From an uncultured Sphingomonadales bacterium (lineage in GTDB: Bacteria > Pseudomonadota > Alphaproteobacteria > Sphingomonadales > Sphingomonadaceae), in the NCBI GenBank assembly GCA_903911985.1, contig CAIWFP010000392.1, forward strand, positions 1 to 6,130: 6,130 nucleotides of DNA, written 5' to 3'. Positions 5,984 through 6,130 of this stretch are shown one piece after another; the first letter of the stretch is position 1, and each line of letters opens with the position of its first letter. A program made the position numbers and the translations under genes. A model generated the notes under the pieces. It searched no databases, was not told the origin of the DNA, and saw only the letters and a program-made list of their open reading frames with translations.

Positions 5984-6130
5984 TCGATCCCGCGGCAATC
6001 TTCGCGCATGATTTCGGCGCGCCGGAACAGGCCTATACCCAGCGCGACGCCATTCTCTATGCGCTGGGTGTCGGGCTGGGGCAGGATCCGCTCGACCGGA
6101 CGGACCTGGCCTTTCTCGACGAGCGCAACC
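5980..6130 (+). CDS. MFE-2-type MaoC enoyl-CoA hydratase (3' partial)
   Basis: Only the first 50 residues are visible before the window ends. The segment YTQRDAILYALGVGLG (19-34) followed by DPLDRTDLAFLDE (36-48) closely matches the N-terminus of double hot-dog 2-enoyl-CoA hydratase 2, as in the hydratase part of MFE-2, where YALGVG and DLxF are hallmarks. Such proteins run to about 280-300 residues; the catalytic hydratase motif would lie in the second hot dog, outside the window. The GTG start at 5980 overlaps the SDR stop (GTGA), and no other start codon fits the match. It would supply the (3R)-hydroxyacyl-CoA for the SDR just upstream. It differs from the short MaoC protein at 2187-2639, so the operon encodes two hydratases of distinct types. 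Confidence 0.82.
   Translation, partial: MIDPAAIFAHDFGAPEQAYTQRDAILYALGVGLGQDPLDRTDLAFLDERN

Noticed and set aside
5024..5998. Minus-strand open frame (324 codons) opposite the SDR
   Set aside because: It mirrors the SDR gene almost end to end and its translation is rich in His/Arg/Gly/Ala without motifs.

Overview
The window is a single, tightly packed, plus-strand operon fragment from a GC-rich bacterium. By eye GC is in the mid-60s percent, with strong G/C bias at third codon positions. Gene content and codon style suggest an alphaproteobacterium, and I would guess a sphingomonad. That placement is inference: there is no RNA gene or marker to confirm it. Every gene concerns acyl-CoA chemistry except one small membrane protein.

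Layout, left to right: (1) the C-terminal two-thirds of an HMG-CoA-synthase-like (thiolase superfamily) protein fused to a DUF35-type OB-fold domain, running in from the left edge; (2) an SCP-x-like thiolase that keeps its nucleophilic Cys; (3) a MaoC-like hot-dog hydratase; (4) a CitE/HpcH-type lyase; (5) a 109-residue membrane protein; (6) an acyl-CoA dehydrogenase; (7) a short-chain dehydrogenase resembling the 3-hydroxyacyl-CoA dehydrogenase part of peroxisomal multifunctional enzyme 2 (MFE-2); (8) the first 50 residues of an MFE-2-type MaoC hydratase, cut by the right edge. Five of the seven junctions are stop/start overlaps (one TGATG, three ATGA, one GTGA). The other two gaps are 13 and 41 bases, each with a clear ribosome binding site. 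No promoter, terminator, RNA gene, mobile element or CRISPR array is visible, so both operon ends lie outside the window.

The enzymes can be read as a beta-oxidation-like route in separate polypeptides: dehydrogenation (acyl-CoA dehydrogenase), R-specific hydration (right-edge MaoC), oxidation (SDR) and thiolysis (SCP-x-like thiolase). Two extra modules sit beside it. One is a hydratase plus CitE-type lyase pair, suited to hydrating an enoyl-CoA that carries a second carboxyl or branch and then splitting it. The other is an HMG-CoA-synthase-like/OB-fold protein coupled to the thiolase, which recalls the archaeal thiolase/HMG-CoA synthase/DUF35 complex. The combination points to breakdown of a branched or cyclic carboxylic acid (terpenoid, steroid side chain or similar). 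The substrate cannot be read from the sequence.

Points worth a second look: the DUF35 region has lost all the expected zinc-ribbon cysteines; the dehydrogenase lacks the usual C-terminal catalytic Glu but has a Glu at the isovaleryl-/long-chain-dehydrogenase position; a membrane protein is translationally locked into the enzyme operon; and a 16-base near-perfect tandem duplication spans the dehydrogenase stop codon.
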